Positions 7,068 through 13,355 of a stretch of DNA of 15,235 bases are shown here, piece after piece. The stretch spans positions 1-15,235 of the forward strand of contig JBBRLA010000132.1 in assembly GCA_038231615.1 (NCBI GenBank). Reading direction: 5' to 3'. The position numbers and the translations under genes are program-made. Within the stretch, counting starts at the first letter, position 1; each line of letters starts with the position of its first letter. The notes under the pieces were generated by a model. It saw only the letters and a list, made by a program, of their open reading frames with translations. It had not been told where the DNA came from and searched no databases. Source of the DNA: JBBRLA01 sp038231615 (GTDB taxonomy: Bacteria; Myxococcota_A; Polyangia; Palsa-1104; JAEUJZ01).

Positions 7068-7337
7068 TCAGTTGTCTACGTCGGCATCATCATCTACATC
7101 GCCCGGGATGTCGTCGTCCTCGTCGGCGGCGACTTCGTCTTCGGGGTCGTCGTCGTCCTCGTCGTCGTCCTCGTCCTCCTCGTCGTCCAGGTCTTCGTCA
7201 TCCTCGAACTCGTCGTCCTCGTCTAGGTCGTCGTCGTCCTGGTCCTGGTCTTCGTCGGCGTCTTCGTCGGTGTTCGGAGACGCGAGCAGTGCTTCCAGCC
7301 AGGGTCCGTCGGTGGCCGCGAAATCAGATGGGATCAT
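7068..7337 (-). CDS. Hyper-acidic, probably disordered small protein
   Basis: 89 residues, of which 52 are Asp or Glu, with no Lys, Arg, His or Cys. The first 23 residues (MIPSDFAATDGPWLEALLAS plus PNT) are ordinary and could form a short amphipathic helix; from residue 24 to the end the chain is almost only D/E broken by single L, F, Q, V or A. No enzyme function is possible to infer; such tails usually act as nucleic-acid mimics, metal binders or chaperone-like polyanions. An excellent ribosome site (AAGGAG, minus strand at 7353-7348) sits 10 bases before the ATG, which argues for translation. Its codon repeats give the DNA a GTC/CTC-rich simple-sequence look from about 7080 to 7265. It is the first gene of the leftward group and is divergent from the ABC ATPase gene. 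Confidence 0.75.
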   Translation of the reverse strand: MIPSDFAATDGPWLEALLASPNTDEDADEDQDQDDDDLDEDDEFEDDEDLDDEEDEDDDEDDDDPEDEVAADEDDDIPGDVDDDADVDN

Positions 7338-7347
7338 GGCGAAAACT

Positions 7348-7353
7348 CTCCTT
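7348..7353 (-). promoter_or_regulatory. Shine-Dalgarno site of the acidic-protein gene
   Basis: AAGGAG on the minus strand, 10 bases before the ATG at 7337. It decides in favour of the acidic low-complexity frame being a translated gene. Confidence 0.7.
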
Positions 7354-7402
7354 GCTTTCTAACCTTGCAGTCCTTTTGTGGCCAAGGCGGTAACGCCGGC
7401 GC

Positions 7403-7408
7403 ATTGTA
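7403..7408 (-). promoter_or_regulatory. Candidate -10 element for the acidic-protein gene
   Basis: TACAAT on the minus strand (5 of 6 matches to TATAAT) lies about 65 bases upstream of the acidic-protein ATG. The -35 match 16 bases further up (TCGCAT) is poor and overlaps the 7425-7443 palindrome, so an activator or repressor there could control it. Confidence 0.3.
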
Positions 7409-7424
7409 CACAGTAAGGTCCCGG

Positions 7425-7443
7425 ATGCGAGCGGATCTCGCAT
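7425..7443. promoter_or_regulatory. Palindrome between divergent genes (candidate operator)
   Basis: ATGCGAG and CTCGCAT form a perfect 7-base inverted repeat around CGGAT. With one bulged base the symmetry extends by CGG/CCG. A run of seven A follows at 7448-7454. The site lies between the acidic-protein gene and the ABC ATPase gene, next to the candidate leftward -35 region, where a dimeric regulator could control both directions. It could also be a stem-loop in the ABC leader. Confidence 0.35.
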
Positions 7444-7491
7444 TCCGAAAAAAACCTGCTACCGTCGTGAAGCAGACCCGGCGGAAGGTCC

Positions 7492-8352
7492 ATGGACAGC
7501 GCGATCCTACTCAAAGATCTGGAATTCACATACCAACATCAGCCCAGCGACGGCCCGGCCCTCTTCCGCGGCTTCTCCCTGAGCATCCAGGCGGGGGCCC
7601 GCTGCCTGCTGCTCGGGCAAAATGGCGTAGGCAAAACCACGCTTTTGCGCATCATCGGCGGCAAGCACATGGTCCCGGAACACGCCGTAAGGGTGCTCGG
7701 CGCCTCGGCTTTTCATGCGACCGATCTGGCCACCCGGGTGGCGTTCCTGGGCGGGCCCTTCCCTTTCGACGTCGACATGAGCGTGCAGGAGATCCTGGCC
7801 CAGCGCTTCACCACCCCCCTGTGGAGCACCGCCCCTGAGGCACTCTCGGTGCGGGCGCGGCGGCGCGATCGCCTGATGGACCTTCTGGACATCCAGCCGG
7901 CCTGGCGCATGCGGCGTCTGTCCGCGGGACAGCGGCGGCGGGTGCAGATCCTGCTTGGGCTCCTGGACCCGGTGGAGGTGGTCCTGCTGGACGAGGTGAC
8001 GGCGGACCTGGACGTGCTGGCGCGGGCCGACCTGCTCGGCTTCCTTGGCGAGGAGACCGCCGCCCGGGGCACCACGGTGGTCTACGCCACCCACGTCCTC
8101 GACGGGCTTTCCCTGTGGGCGACCCACCTGTGCTTCCTCAGCCCGGGGCCAAGGAACCAGGATGCCGGCACCCGGCTCCGGGTGATGGCCCCCCTTCACG
8201 AGGTGCCGGAGTTCGAGGCGCTGCGTCGGGCCGGCGCCCCCACGCCCTTGCTGTCCCTGTGCGAACGCTGGCTGCGGGAAGATCGCGAGGCGCTGCGGGA
8301 GGCTAGCGGGCGAGCACCGGCTGCCCCATCGGGGCGCGAAAGCGGTGGGTGA
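7492..8352 (+). CDS. Soluble ABC ATPase of CAF16/ABCI type
   Basis: 286 residues with one ABC nucleotide-binding domain and no membrane segment. Walker A is GQNGVGKT (42-49), the signature is LSAGQRRR (143-150, Ala replacing the usual Gly at position 3), Walker B is VVLLDE (163-168) and the switch histidine is His201 in VYATH. The sequence after Walker A, LLRIIGGKHMV, is close to the GKH segment of yeast CAF16 and plant ABCI proteins, stand-alone ATPases linked to regulation rather than transport. The usual Q-loop glutamine is not evident: the equivalent segment reads AFLGGPFPFD (84-93). The last 65 residues are a family-specific extension. The ATG at 7492 has GGAAGG upstream at a rather short 3-base spacing. 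No permease gene is adjacent. Its 3' end overlaps the convergent DUF1287 gene by 50 bases. Confidence 0.85.
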   Translation: MDSAILLKDLEFTYQHQPSDGPALFRGFSLSIQAGARCLLLGQNGVGKTTLLRIIGGKHMVPEHAVRVLGASAFHATDLATRVAFLGGPFPFDVDMSVQEILAQRFTTPLWSTAPEALSVRARRRDRLMDLLDIQPAWRMRRLSAGQRRRVQILLGLLDPVEVVLLDEVTADLDVLARADLLGFLGEETAARGTTVVYATHVLDGLSLWATHLCFLSPGPRNQDAGTRLRVMAPLHEVPEFEALRRAGAPTPLLSLCERWLREDREALREASGRAPAAPSGRESGG

Positions 8353-9220
8353 CCGGCACGAAGGACAAAAGGTCCATCTCCTGCTCGACGTAGCCGTTGG
8401 TCCAGTTGTTGATCACCAGCGGCTTCCCGGAAGGCCCCAGGCGATCGGAAAGAATGCCCACGTGGTCCGGCCCCGGCTTGCTGGGGAAAGTGTCGAGGAA
8501 CACGATGTCCCCGGGGCGCATCGGCTGGTCCTTTTCGACCGCCAAAAAGTGCCGGAGAAACCACGGCACCATCATGCGCACCCGCCGGTGATCGATGTTG
8601 GCATCGGGCTGCTTGTTCTGTTCCAGGGGATAGACCCGCTGGGCCCGGGCCAGGTCCTCGTGGATCTCCCGCTGCAAGTCCCAGCCGGCGTTGCGCAGGG
8701 CCCGCACAATGGTGTCGGTGCACACGCCTTCACCCCGGGGGACGTCGCCCATGGGGTACTTGAGGGCCCGGTAGTTCTCCTTGTAAGCGGCCTGGTTCAG
8801 GCACAGGCGCTTGGCCCCGATGAGGATGTCCAGGCTATCGACTATGCCGTCGCCGTCCCGATCCTCTGCCGGGGACGGGACCTCGGCGCGCACCCTGGCG
8901 TCCGGGGGAACCCGGCGGCGCACCTCGGCGGCCTGATCCGCGGGCAGGCGGGCCAGGGCATCGGCGACTGTGTGCACGGCGGCGGCACTGTCAGCGGCGA
9001 TCGGATAGGCCGTCATCGGCGCCGGCCCTTGATAGACCGTAAGCACGCCGTGGGTCGCGTCGACCCGCAGCCACGCCGCCCCGGTCGAAAGCGCCCAGCC
9101 CGGCGCCGCGATGTGCACCTTGTCGTCATACTCGGGAAAGATGCCCTTGTCGGGCAAGGCCGAAAGGGCGGGCAAGGCGGAAAGGGTCGTGAGGGTGAAA
9201 AGGACCAGCACCTGGATCAT
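8303..9220 (-). CDS. Exported DUF1287 protein with EF-hand-like loop
   Basis: 305 residues. A hydrophobic N-terminus (MIQVLVLFTLTTLSALPALS) looks like a signal peptide, although it lacks basic residues before the core. Residues 49-76 (WLRVDATHGVLTVYQGPAPM onward) resemble the first strands of an L,D-transpeptidase YkuD domain, but its catalytic His/Cys part is missing. Residues 120-131 (DRDGDGIVDSLD) form a complete calcium-binding loop with Asp at positions 1, 3, 5, 9 and 12. The C-terminal half is a DUF1287 domain, an NlpC/P60-like fold: GVCTDTIVRALRNAG with Cys167, DLQREIHEDL, RPGDIVFLDT, and DHVGILSDR with His253. It is probably a periplasmic cell-wall amidase or peptidase; the activity is not established. 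The ATG at 9220 is chosen because the signal peptide starts there; the frame is open far upstream over ruvA. It begins 35 bases after ruvA, so it may share that transcript. Confidence 0.82.
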   Translation of the reverse strand: MIQVLVLFTLTTLSALPALSALPDKGIFPEYDDKVHIAAPGWALSTGAAWLRVDATHGVLTVYQGPAPMTAYPIAADSAAAVHTVADALARLPADQAAEVRRRVPPDARVRAEVPSPAEDRDGDGIVDSLDILIGAKRLCLNQAAYKENYRALKYPMGDVPRGEGVCTDTIVRALRNAGWDLQREIHEDLARAQRVYPLEQNKQPDANIDHRRVRMMVPWFLRHFLAVEKDQPMRPGDIVFLDTFPSKPGPDHVGILSDRLGPSGKPLVINNWTNGYVEQEMDLLSFVPVTHRFRAPMGQPVLAR

Positions 9221-9255
9221 CTTCGATCGTACGCACGGGCCTTTGCGGCGGTCTA

Positions 9256-9891
9256 TCAGTCCCGCTGCAGTGCCTTGAGCGCATGACGCAAGATCACCTC
9301 GATGGCCGCGCCCTGGTTGTCGGCCATGGCCTTCTCGGCGGCGCGTTCGGCGTCCGCCGGTCGATAGCCCAGGTTGCACAGGGCGTTGACCACGTCTGCC
9401 CCCACACCCCCCCGGGTCTCGGGCCGGGAAGAAGCCGCCGACGCCGGGGCCGCGGTGGTCCCTCCCGCGGAGCGGCCGAAGATGCCGGCCTTGTCGAACT
9501 TGTCGCGCAGCTCCACCACCAGCCGCTCGGCGGTCTTCTTGCCGATCCCCGGGATGCGGGTAAGGCGCGTCACGTCCCCGCGCTTGATCGCCTCCGCCAG
9601 CGACCCCGGGTCCAAGCCCGAGAGGGTGGCCAGGGCCAGGCGCGGCCCGACCCCGGAAACCGAGATGCACAGCTCGAAGGCCCGCCGCTCCTGATCGGTG
9701 GCGAAGCCGAAGAGCTGCTGCGCGTCCTCGCGCACCTGAAGATAGGTGCGCAGCGTCACCTCCTGCCCTTGCTGCGGCAGGGCCTGCAAGGTCTGCATCG
9801 AGATCGACACCAGGTAGCCCACGCCCCCGACCTCGATGATCACCTGGTCCAGGCCCTTCTCGATGAGCGTTCCGCGAAGCTGTGCGATCAC
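9256..9891 (-). CDS. ruvA: Holliday junction branch migration protein RuvA
   Basis: 211 residues, full length. The OB-fold domain covers about 1-62 (MIAQLRGTLIEKGLDQVIIE at the start). The helix-hairpin-helix DNA-binding motifs are SGVGPRLALATLSGL (79-93) and IPGIGKKTAERLVVEL (113-128). An Ala/Ser/Gly-rich linker (139-160) leads to the C-terminal RuvB-binding helices (about 163-210, ADVVNALCNLGYRPADAERA). RuvA tetramers hold the four-way junction while RuvB hexamers drive branch migration and RuvC cuts. The start is a GTG at 9891 with a strong AGGAGG five bases upstream. It follows ruvC by 33 bases. ruvB, which usually comes next, is absent here and must lie elsewhere in the genome if present. 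Confidence 0.97.
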   Translation of the reverse strand: MIAQLRGTLIEKGLDQVIIEVGGVGYLVSISMQTLQALPQQGQEVTLRTYLQVREDAQQLFGFATDQERRAFELCISVSGVGPRLALATLSGLDPGSLAEAIKRGDVTRLTRIPGIGKKTAERLVVELRDKFDKAGIFGRSAGGTTAAPASAASSRPETRGGVGADVVNALCNLGYRPADAERAAEKAMADNQGAAIEVILRHALKALQRD

Positions 9892-9896
9892 CTTGT

Positions 9897-9902
9897 CCTC
9901 CT
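9897..9902 (-). promoter_or_regulatory. Shine-Dalgarno site fixing the GTG start of ruvA
   Basis: AGGAGG on the minus strand with a 5-base spacer before the GTG at 9891, supporting GTG as the ruvA start. Confidence 0.8.
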
Positions 9903-9924
9903 GCCCTTTCTCTACACGAATCGG

Positions 9925-10440
9925 CTACTTCTTGGTGGCGGCCCGGATCGCCGCTGGTATATTCAGGTGGTGTCCGTGGCACAGGGCCACCGCCAGCGCG
10001 TCCGCCGCGTCGGCCCCCGGGGTCGACTTCAGGCCGCAGAGCCAGCGCACCATGCGCTGCACCTCTTCCTTGGTCGCCCTGCCGTTGCCGGCCACCGCCC
10101 GCTTCACCGTGGCCGGGGGATATTCCGCCAAAGTCAGGTCGGCCTCGGCGCAAAGGAGCATCACCACCCCCCGGGCATAGCCCAGGCGCAGGGCGGACTG
10201 GGCGTTTTTGCCGTGGAAGATCGATTCCAGGGCCATCTCCTGCGGGCGCAGTTCGCGGATCACCTCACGCAGGTCGGCGGCAAGCTGCTTGAGCCGCGCG
10301 GGCAGAGGGTCGGTGGCGCGGAGCTGGATCACGCCGCATTCGATGTAGCGCGCCTTGGTGCCGCGCCCGGCCTCAACGACCGCGTAGCCGCAGAGGCGGG
10401 TGCCGGGATCGATGCCCAGGACGCGGACGGGGGAAGGAAT
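9925..10440 (-). CDS. ruvC: Holliday junction endonuclease RuvC, probable ATT start
   Basis: The resolvase that nicks Holliday junctions with RuvAB. All four acidic active-site residues are present: Asp11 in VLGIDPGT, Glu72 in EMALESIF, and Asp144 and Asp147 in GADAADALAVAL, matching D7, E66, D138 and D141 of the E. coli enzyme. The C-terminus ends IPAAIRAATKK. The first ATG/GTG/TTG in this frame is a GTG at 10332, 36 codons too late: it would remove the first catalytic Asp and the first strand. Between that GTG and the in-frame TAG ending yebC there are only ATT, CTG and ATC as near-cognate starts. The ATT at 10440, preceded by GAGG with a 5-base spacer, gives 171 residues, close to the usual 173 or so. 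It lies 27 bases after yebC and 33 before ruvA. A sequencing error at the start codon remains possible. Confidence 0.9.
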   Translation of the reverse strand: MPSPVRVLGIDPGTRLCGYAVVEAGRGTKARYIECGVIQLRATDPLPARLKQLAADLREVIRELRPQEMALESIFHGKNAQSALRLGYARGVVMLLCAEADLTLAEYPPATVKRAVAGNGRATKEEVQRMVRWLCGLKSTPGADAADALAVALCHGHHLNIPAAIRAATKK

Positions 10441-10467
10441 CGGGGCCTCGGTTCTGTCGTGGGGCCG

Positions 10468-11226
10468 CTAGGCCCCGGCTGATTCGGACTCGTCGGACTC
10501 GTCGGGCTCGTCGGATTCGAAGTTGGCGTAGACGTTGAGCACGTCGTCATGCTCCTCAAGCTGCGAAAGGAGCTTCATCACCGACGCGGCGTCCTTGGCG
10601 GAGACGGTCACCGTGACCTCGGGGATCATGGCCACCTCGGCGTCCAGGGGAATCAGGCCCTTCTTCTCGAAGCTCTCCTTGATGTGGTGGAAAGTGCTGG
10701 GCTCGGTCAGGACCACCACCGTGTCGCCCTCGGCGCGGACGTCGTCGGCGCCCAGGTCCAGGGCCACCTCGGTGACCGCGTCCTCGCTGAACTTGGTGGC
10801 GTCAAAGAGGATCTGCCCGCGCTTCTTGAACTTGTGCAGCACCGAGCCGGACGAGTCGATCTTGGCGTTCTGGCGTTCGAGCATCTTGCGCAGCTCGGAG
10901 GCGGTGCGGTTGCGGTTGTCGGTGGCCAGTTCGATGACGATGGCGACACCACCGGGGCCGTAGGCCTGATACACCAGTTCTTCCAACTGTTCGGCGCCCT
11001 GTTCGCCGGAGCCCTTCTTGACGGCGCGCTCGATGGTTTCGTTGGGGACGTTGGCCCCGCGGCCCTTGTCGATGGCGCTGCGCAGGCGGGGGTTGTTGGT
11101 CGGGTCGCCACCGCCGCGGGCGGCCACCATGACCTCTTTGATCAGCTTGGTCCACCCCTTGGACTTCTTGGCGTCCGCCAGGGCTTTTTTGTGCTTGATG
11201 GTGGACCAACGATTATGGCCGGACAT
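10468..11226 (-). CDS. yebC: YebC/PmpR/TACO1 family protein
   Basis: 252 residues. The conserved N-terminus MSGHNRWSTIKHKKALADAK is the family hallmark, followed by KEVMVAARGGGDPTNNPRLR, the three-domain YebC core, and the usual GPGGVAIVIELATDNRNRT segment. YebC-family proteins were described as transcription factors and more recently as ribosome-associated factors that ease translation of difficult proline-rich stretches. The C-terminus carries an added acidic tail (ESDEPDESDESESAGA) encoded by an imperfect 9-base tandem repeat. The ATG at 11226 has GAGG 8 bases upstream. It heads the yebC-ruvC-ruvA group, a common proteobacterial order. A candidate extended -10 promoter lies about 50 bases upstream. 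Confidence 0.97.
   Translation of the reverse strand: MSGHNRWSTIKHKKALADAKKSKGWTKLIKEVMVAARGGGDPTNNPRLRSAIDKGRGANVPNETIERAVKKGSGEQGAEQLEELVYQAYGPGGVAIVIELATDNRNRTASELRKMLERQNAKIDSSGSVLHKFKKRGQILFDATKFSEDAVTEVALDLGADDVRAEGDTVVVLTEPSTFHHIKESFEKKGLIPLDAEVAMIPEVTVTVSAKDAASVMKLLSQLEEHDDVLNVYANFESDEPDESDESESAGA
10481..10519. repeat. Imperfect 9-base tandem repeat in the yebC 3' end
   Basis: About four imperfect copies of a GGACTCGTC-type unit encode the Asp/Glu/Ser-rich C-terminal tail of YebC. Such repeats can change length by replication slippage without shifting the frame. Confidence 0.6.
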
Positions 11227-11273
11227 GAATGCACCTCGATGTTTCTTTACCGCATCTCGGAGGGGTGTGGGGT

Positions 11274-11282
11274 ATCATAGCA
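11274..11282 (-). promoter_or_regulatory. Candidate extended -10 promoter for yebC-ruvC-ruvA
   Basis: On the minus strand TGC-TATGAT matches an extended -10 element (TGn plus 5 of 6 of TATAAT). No good -35 hexamer is at the usual distance, as is common for extended -10 promoters. Transcription would start near 11267, giving a leader of about 40 bases before the yebC ATG. Confidence 0.5.
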
Positions 11283-11330
11283 CCCGCAGGGGACGCAAGC
11301 GGCCCGAGGCCGTCTCCAGGTCCACTCTGT

Positions 11331-13355
11331 TTACAAATCGATTTGCGCGCCGATCTCCATGACTTGCTCCGGGGGGATGCCGAAGTAGTCGGTGGCACTG
11401 CGGGAGTTGCGCGACAGGAACGAGAACAGCCCCTCGGTCCAGCGGCCCATCTTGCCCTCATCGCTGGCGATGAAGGTCTCCCGCCCCAGAAAGTAGGTCA
11501 GGTGCGTCGGGTCGATGTGCAGTCCCAGGCGTTCGGCTGCCTTGGCGACCAGGGCGGGGATGCGGGGGGTCTCCATGAATCCATAGCGCCCGACGATGCG
11601 GTAAAACCCCTGCTGAAGGGCCTGGACCTCCAGTTGCTCGTCCGGCGGAACCTGGGGGACATGCTCGGTGGTCACGGTCAGCAGCAGCACCACCTCGTGG
11701 AGCACCCGCATGCGTTCGACCTGGTTGGCCAACAACGGGGGCACCCCATCCCGGTGGGACGACAGGTACACCGCCCCGCCGGGAATGCGGCAGAGCAGCT
11801 TGCCCAAGAGCGTCTTGGTGAAGTCGTCCCACCCTGGGGAGTGGGCGGTGGTGTATTCGCGCAGGTGGACCCGGCCGACCTTCCAGATGACCATCACGAT
11901 GAAGAACAGGGCGCCCACCAGGATCGGCAGGTAGCCGCCATCGACGAACTTGAGCATGTTGGCGGCCAGAAAAGGAATGTCGAAGGACAGGAAGAGCACC
12001 AGCACCGGCAGCGCTTTGACTCGGCTCCAGCCCCAGGTCTGTCGGGCGACGACGTAGTACACGATGGAGGTGATGGCCATGGTGCCGGTGACAGCGATGC
12101 CGTAGGCGGCGGCCAGGCGGCTGGACTCCCTGAAGCCGAGCACCAGGGCGATGCACATGAGGGCCAGGCCCCAGTTGATCTCGGGGACGTAGATCTGGCC
12201 CTCGGTCTCGCGGGAGGTGTGGGTGATGGTGACGCGGGGGAAGAAGCCGAGTTGCACCGCCTGGTGGGTCAGGGAGAAGACCCCCGAGATCAGCGCCTGA
12301 GAGGCAATCACCGTGGCGGCGCCGGACAGGATGACCATGGCGTAGGTCAGGGCGCCCGAGGGCACCAGGCTGTAAAAGGGGCTCTGGACGTGGCTGTCCG
12401 CCAACAGCAAGGCCCCCTGCCCCAGGTAGCACAGGATGAGGGTGGGCATGGCCAGGGCCAGCCAGGCGACGCGGATCGGGCGGCGGCCGAAGTGGCCCAT
12501 GTCGGCGTAGAGGGCCTCGCCACCGGTGACGGCGAGCACGACGGAGCCGAGGATCGGGACGCCGCGGATGCCGTGGGCCAGGAAGAAGCGGGCGGCGTGG
12601 ACTGGGGACAGCGCCCAAAGGACCTGGGGGTAGCGCACGATCTGGATCAGGCCGAGGACGCCGATGGTGCCGAACCACAGGACCATGATCGGGCCGAAGA
12701 CCTTGCCGACACCGGCGGTACCGCGCTTCTGCACGGCGAAGAGGCCAAAGAGGATCAGGCAGGTCAGGGGGATGACCAGGGGCTTGAGCCGGGTGGTGGC
12801 GACTTCCAGTCCTTCGAGGGCCGAGAGGACGGAAATGGCCGGGGTGATGATGCCGTCGCCGAAAAGCAGGGCGGCGCCGATGATGACCAGCAGGGCGACC
12901 CAGCCGATGTGGGCGTGGCCTGAAGAGCGGAGCTTCTCGGGGATGAGGGCCAGAAGGGCCAGGATGCCGCCCTCGCCGTGGTTGTCGGCTTTCATGATGA
13001 AGCTCATGTACTTGACGGTCACCACCAGGGTCAGGGACCATACGATGAGCGAGCAGATGCCCAGGATGTTCTCGGGAGTGGGTAAAAGGGGGTGCTCGCT
13101 GCTGGAGATGCATTCTTTGAAGGTGTACAGGGGGCTGGTGCCGATGTCGCCGAAGACCACGCCCAGGGCGCCCAGGGCCAGGGGGCCGAGTTTGCCGGGG
13201 CTTGCGTGGCCGTGACCCTGGTGTGGGCCCGGGGCGCTGCCAGTGGACGGGGCGCCGGGGGCGGATGGGGTGCCGGGGGCAAAGGTGGTGGATGGAGTGG
13301 ACGGGGTGCCGGGGGTGGCGCTGGCCGGCGTGAGATTTTTGGTGTGTTCGGACAT
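11331..13355 (-). CDS. kup: Kup-family potassium transporter
   Basis: 674 residues. This is a KUP/HAK/KT proton-coupled potassium uptake protein of the inner membrane. The family signature GALGVVFGDIGTSPLYTFKE lies at 62-81, followed by about twelve hydrophobic helices (for example LIVWSLTLVVTVKYMSFIMK and the ADNHGEGGILAL loop) to about residue 480, and a C-terminal cytoplasmic domain with VPPLLANQVERMRVLHEVV and the usual ending in TDYFGIPPEQVMEIGAQIDL. The first 52 residues are a Pro/Thr/Ser/Gly/Ala-rich extension that makes the protein longer than the 622-residue E. coli Kup. The ATG at 13355 is preceded by AAGGG at a 4-base spacing. It ends 104 bases before the yebC ATG. It is divergent from the secreted CxxCH gene across a 504-base gap. 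Confidence 0.95.
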   Translation of the reverse strand: MSEHTKNLTPASATPGTPSTPSTTFAPGTPSAPGAPSTGSAPGPHQGHGHASPGKLGPLALGALGVVFGDIGTSPLYTFKECISSSEHPLLPTPENILGICSLIVWSLTLVVTVKYMSFIMKADNHGEGGILALLALIPEKLRSSGHAHIGWVALLVIIGAALLFGDGIITPAISVLSALEGLEVATTRLKPLVIPLTCLILFGLFAVQKRGTAGVGKVFGPIMVLWFGTIGVLGLIQIVRYPQVLWALSPVHAARFFLAHGIRGVPILGSVVLAVTGGEALYADMGHFGRRPIRVAWLALAMPTLILCYLGQGALLLADSHVQSPFYSLVPSGALTYAMVILSGAATVIASQALISGVFSLTHQAVQLGFFPRVTITHTSRETEGQIYVPEINWGLALMCIALVLGFRESSRLAAAYGIAVTGTMAITSIVYYVVARQTWGWSRVKALPVLVLFLSFDIPFLAANMLKFVDGGYLPILVGALFFIVMVIWKVGRVHLREYTTAHSPGWDDFTKTLLGKLLCRIPGGAVYLSSHRDGVPPLLANQVERMRVLHEVVLLLTVTTEHVPQVPPDEQLEVQALQQGFYRIVGRYGFMETPRIPALVAKAAERLGLHIDPTHLTYFLGRETFIASDEGKMGRWTEGLFSFLSRNSRSATDYFGIPPEQVMEIGAQIDL
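13226..13325. repeat. Low-complexity GGTGCCGGGGG-type repeats in the kup 5' end
   Basis: Imperfect repeats of a GGNGCCGGGGG-like unit interspersed with GTGGAYGG-like units encode the Pro/Thr/Ser/Ala-rich N-terminal extension of Kup (TPGTPSTPST, APGTPSAPGAPSTG). They look like slippage-derived low-complexity sequence. Confidence 0.6.

Noticed and set aside
7080..7265. GTC/CTC-rich simple repeats as a CRISPR-like or satellite array
   Set aside because: No constant repeat or spacers; the pattern is explained by Asp/Glu codons of the acidic protein.
9283..10482. 399-codon plus-strand frame over ruvA/ruvC
   Set aside because: Shadow of two certain genes on the other strand.
11290..11310. Small GC hairpin (CGGCC/GGCCG) after kup as terminator
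   Set aside because: Only 5 bp with a 3-base loop and no T-run; common by chance at this GC content.
11229..12923. 564-codon plus-strand frame over kup
   Set aside because: Gly/Asp/His-rich antisense translation typical of a membrane-protein shadow; Kup is certain.
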